A stretch of 24,532 bases of DNA from a virus. Shown piece after piece: positions 22,711 through 24,532 of the stretch (the first letter of the stretch is position 1; every line of letters begins with the position of its first letter). The position numbers and the translations under genes were made by a program. The DNA lies in IMG/VR virus record IMGVR_UViG_3300028274_000043, positions 1 to 24,532 of that record. One strand, written 5' to 3'. The notes under the pieces are model-generated. The model was not told the origin of the DNA. It did no database searches and saw only the letters and a list, made by a program, of their open reading frames with translations.

Positions 22711-22718
22711 TATAAATA
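22711..22718 (+). promoter_or_regulatory. T4-type late promoter -10 box (TATAAATA) for gp3
   Basis: Exact TATAAATA six bases after the amt terminator T-tract, ending 27 bases before the ATG at 22746. Confidence 0.75.
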
Positions 22719-22745
22719 TAGTACAAGGAATTTACCCGACACATT

Positions 22746-23240
22746 ATGCCTACAGAACCTACTAACAAAAGTTTACTATCCCCAATTGGATTCAGATTCA
22801 CAATCCAAAAACTTCCTCACGTAAACTATTTCTGTACTGCTGCATCTATTCCAGATATGGCACTTGGGCGTATTGACAGTGTTACGAATCCCTTCAACAA
22901 ACTACCTATTCCGTCAACTAAATTAGAATTCAGTGATTTGTCTATCAAGTTTAAGATTGATGAGGATATGAAGAATTACCGTGAGATATTTGATTGGATG
23001 AATGCTTTAGGATTCCCTGACAGTTATGACCAAAAGTCTAAATGGGCAGATACATATTCTGATGCTTCATTAATTATTATGACTTCTCAGTATCAACCTA
23101 ATATTGAAATTAAGTTTATTGACTTGTATCCTTCTAATCTTGCATCAGTTGAATTTGATATTTCTGGTTCTGATATTGAATTCTTATCTGGTGATGTAAC
23201 ATTTAATTATCGTTCTTATCAGATTAACTCTATAACATAG
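22746..23240 (+). CDS. 3: Tail completion / sheath stabiliser gp3
   Basis: 164 residues (T4 gp3: about 176). The pattern FRFTIQKLPHVNYFCTAASI (early), then IPSTKLEFSDLSIKFKIDED and MKNYREIFDWMNALGFP, and late FIDLYPSNLASVEFD, fits the T4 gp3/gp15-type tail terminator as I recall it (FVVTIPH, ISIPG, FEFDPLVVRFIVDE, YEWM in T4). gp3 caps the tail tube before gp15 and the neck join. The position between gp23 and uvsY is where marine T4-like phages carry gene 3. It is distantly tube-like (compare gp19 LYPSEVSTIDLSW with LYPSNLASVEFDI), as expected for tube-end proteins. SD is weak (ACAAGGAATTT far upstream). Confidence 0.72.
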   Translation: MPTEPTNKSLLSPIGFRFTIQKLPHVNYFCTAASIPDMALGRIDSVTNPFNKLPIPSTKLEFSDLSIKFKIDEDMKNYREIFDWMNALGFPDSYDQKSKWADTYSDASLIIMTSQYQPNIEIKFIDLYPSNLASVEFDISGSDIEFLSGDVTFNYRSYQINSIT

Positions 23241-23248
23241 ATTAAACC

Positions 23249-23277
23249 TTTTCAAAGAGGCACACCTCTATTATACT
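23249..23277 (+). promoter_or_regulatory. Weak sigma70-like promoter with hairpin in its spacer
   Basis: TTTTCA (23249-23254), 17 bases, TATACT (23272-23277). The spacer contains AGAGG-CACA-CCTCT (23256-23269), which could also be a weak terminator stem after gp3, though no T-tract follows. Low confidence. Confidence 0.25.
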
Positions 23278-23291
23278 ACTAAATCGGTGAT

Positions 23292-23337
23292 AAGTAAAGT
23301 TTTAAGGCAATTAATTTTATAGAGTGTAACTTTACTT
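23292..23337 (+). repeat. 10-base perfect inverted repeat upstream of uvsY
   Basis: AAGTAAAGTT (23292-23301) and AACTTTACTT (23328-23337), separated by 26 bases. The right arm contains the -35-like TTTACT of the uvsY promoter candidate, so this may be a regulator site rather than an RNA hairpin. Confidence 0.5.
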
Positions 23338-23359
23338 CTAATACCTTTTAAGGTATAAT
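23331..23359 (+). promoter_or_regulatory. Candidate sigma70-like promoter for uvsY
   Basis: TTTACT (23331-23336), 17 bases, perfect TATAAT (23354-23359). The start would fall at about 23366, exactly at the uvsY ATG, implying a leaderless message. A 7-base dyad (23341-23347 / 23350-23356, arms ATACCTT/AAGGTAT) overlaps the -10 box. Confidence 0.45.
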
Positions 23360-23365
23360 TATATT

Positions 23366-23800
23366 ATGAACATCGAACAAATCGTTTCTGAATGGAACAA
23401 AGACTCAAAAATAGATGACACTGAATTAGGATCTGAAAGTTCTAAGATCCCAATGGTGCACAACAAGTATCTTAAATACTATATGGGTGAACGTGTACAA
23501 CTTATTAAGTTAAAGGGTAAGCATAAGAAAACTCATAGAACCTTGCTTGAGTATTACCTTGGTGAGTTAGATAGACACGAATTACAAGAGATGGGTCGTG
23601 AGCAATTCTTTAAGAAGTTATTGAAGAATGAAGTCGGCACCTATATTGAGTCAGATGATATGTTTATTGAATCGACAATCAAGGTTGCTATGCAAGAGGA
23701 AAAGGTATCATACCTAGACTCAATTATTAAAAGTTTAAACAATCGTGGGTTTCAGATTAAGTCAGCATTAGATTGGATGAAGTTTACCTCAGGTGGTTAA
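23366..23800 (+). CDS. uvsY: Recombination mediator UvsY
   Basis: 144 residues (T4 UvsY: 137). It is a small, charged helical protein with the T4-like layout: an acidic N-terminus (NIEQIVSEWNKDSKIDDTEL), a central basic helix (LIKLKGKHKKTHRTLLEYYL, cf. LDYYSGRGD in T4), and a C-terminal SIIKSLNNRGFQIKSALDWM, parallel to AIKSRGFAIKHIQDM in T4. UvsY loads UvsX recombinase onto gp32-coated ssDNA during recombination-dependent replication. No SD stands at normal distance; AAGG lies 12 bases upstream. Its stop overlaps the uvsW start (TAATG), the usual uvsY-uvsW pair. Confidence 0.85.
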   Translation: MNIEQIVSEWNKDSKIDDTELGSESSKIPMVHNKYLKYYMGERVQLIKLKGKHKKTHRTLLEYYLGELDRHELQEMGREQFFKKLLKNEVGTYIESDDMFIESTIKVAMQEEKVSYLDSIIKSLNNRGFQIKSALDWMKFTSGG

Positions 23801-24532
23801 TGGATATTATTGATATACACAAGAGGGATGAAGTTTATTTGAAACTTGAATGCGACCGTGGTGTTGCTATGGAGTTATCAGAATACTTCACATTCGAAGT
23901 TCCAGGTGCTAAGTTTATGCCTGCTGTGCGTAATAAGATTTGGGATGGTAAGATAAGGTTATTCAACGTAAACTCTATGCAAATCTATGTAGGTTTACTA
24001 GACCATATTAAGAGGTTTGCTAAGGATAGAGATTATCAAGTAAACATACACGATGGTCTTGAAGATACAATGGATATCCCATTGAATGGACTTGAGAAAT
24101 ACTTAACTGAGAAACGTTTCAAACCTAGAGATTATCAGTTGCGTGCAGTTGCTCATGCTATTAGAAAGAACAGAGCATTAATACTTTCCCCAACTGCATC
24201 GGGTAAATCCTTTATCATCTACTCACTACTAAAATACTATTTGAGAAAGGAATGTAAGAAGGTTTTGGTCGTCGTTCCAACCACTTCTTTGGTCTCACAG
24301 ATGGATTCAGACTTCACTGATTATTCAGATGGTACGTTTTACGAAACTCATAAGATAATGTCGGGTCAGGATAAGGAGCATCCTACTGCAAGGGTTTTTA
24401 TTTCCACATGGCAGAGCATATACAAACTCCCGAAGAAATACTTTGACCAGTTTGACGCGATCGTAGGAGACGAGGCACACCTCTTCAAAGCAAACAGTTT
24501 AACTAAGATTATGGAGAAATTGACCGACTGTA
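23800..24532 (+). CDS. uvsW: DNA/RNA helicase UvsW, N-terminal part (3' end outside window)
   Basis: The frame is open from the ATG overlapping the uvsY stop to the last base; 244 residues are visible of the ~500 expected. Residues 1-105 form the small N-terminal domain of T4-like UvsW (FEVPGAKFMPAVRNKIWDGK is typical). The SF2 helicase core then begins: Q-like motif PRDYQLRAV (109-117), Walker A SPTASGKS (130-137), motif Ia VVVPTTSLVSQ, motif Ic STWQS and the DEAH-type box GDEAH (223-227). UvsW unwinds branched DNA and R-loops and helps switch T4 from origin- to recombination-dependent replication. All visible motifs are intact. Confidence 0.92.
   Translation, partial: MDIIDIHKRDEVYLKLECDRGVAMELSEYFTFEVPGAKFMPAVRNKIWDGKIRLFNVNSMQIYVGLLDHIKRFAKDRDYQVNIHDGLEDTMDIPLNGLEKYLTEKRFKPRDYQLRAVAHAIRKNRALILSPTASGKSFIIYSLLKYYLRKECKKVLVVVPTTSLVSQMDSDFTDYSDGTFYETHKIMSGQDKEHPTARVFISTWQSIYKLPKKYFDQFDAIVGDEAHLFKANSLTKIMEKLTDC

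Overview
The window is a segment of a marine-type, AT-rich, T4-like myovirus (contractile-tailed dsDNA phage). Every gene is on the + strand. The gene order gp13-14-15-16-(insert)-17-18-19-20-67-(68 position)-21-22-23-(insert)-gp3-uvsY-uvsW is the conserved virion-assembly block of T4-like phages of the cyanophage/pelagiphage type. The host cannot be fixed from the sequence. A lipoprotein with an outer-membrane sorting signal and a bacterial Amt gene point to a Gram-negative marine bacterium, and the base composition fits a low-GC host. No tRNA, CRISPR array, insertion sequence or integrase was seen, and the longest non-coding gap is about 125 bases.

Layout. 1-3446: tail-fibre/adhesin module. 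It holds the 3' end of a repeat-built fibre, a short Mtd_N-like fibre, a small beta-rich protein, a medium fibre protein and a six-fold-repeat adhesin. 3465-4729: an unrecognised helical protein and a tail-fibre assembly chaperone. 4761-6305: a TPR-sulfotransferase with no clear ribosome binding site and different codon use, probably a recent acquisition. 6351-9091: gp13, gp14, gp15 and gp16 (neck, tail completion, small terminase). 9185-11108: an accessory insert between the two terminase genes, holding a cytidylyltransferase-cupin fusion behind a consensus sigma70 promoter, a lipoprotein/TM protein that looks like a unimolecular spanin, a three-TM holin candidate and a thermonuclease. 11119-21359: large terminase, sheath, tube, portal, prohead core proteins, prohead protease, scaffold and major capsid protein. 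21427-22705: a self-contained ammonium transporter cassette with its own late promoter and terminator, inserted between gp23 and gp3. 22746-24532: gp3, UvsY and the start of the UvsW helicase, which runs off the end.

Regulation. Ten exact TATAAATA octamers (the T4 late promoter -10 element, read by gp55/gp33-type late transcription) lie 18-44 bases before start codons. Nine are intergenic or overlap a stop codon, and one is at the 3' end of the spanin-like gene. They precede fibre genes, gp13, the holin candidate, gp18, gp20, gp67, gp22, amt and gp3. Two sit inside inverted repeats (before gp13 and gp20), so read-through RNA would carry a complete hairpin but late transcripts would carry only one arm. 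Two further promoters look host-sigma70-like (9119-9147 and 23331-23359), and each overlaps a dyad that could be an operator.

How it fits together. gp20 plus the 67/68-type core proteins and gp22 would build the prohead, gp23 the shell, and gp21 would process them. Likely cleavage sites are visible in gp23 and in a core protein that starts with a T4-style capsid targeting sequence. gp16/gp17 package DNA, gp13/14 close the neck, and gp3/15/18/19 make the tail. The accessory genes are candidates for host take-over or lysis: Amt for ammonium uptake late in infection, holin plus spanin for lysis, and nuclease, sulfotransferase and cytidylyltransferase-cupin for less certain roles.
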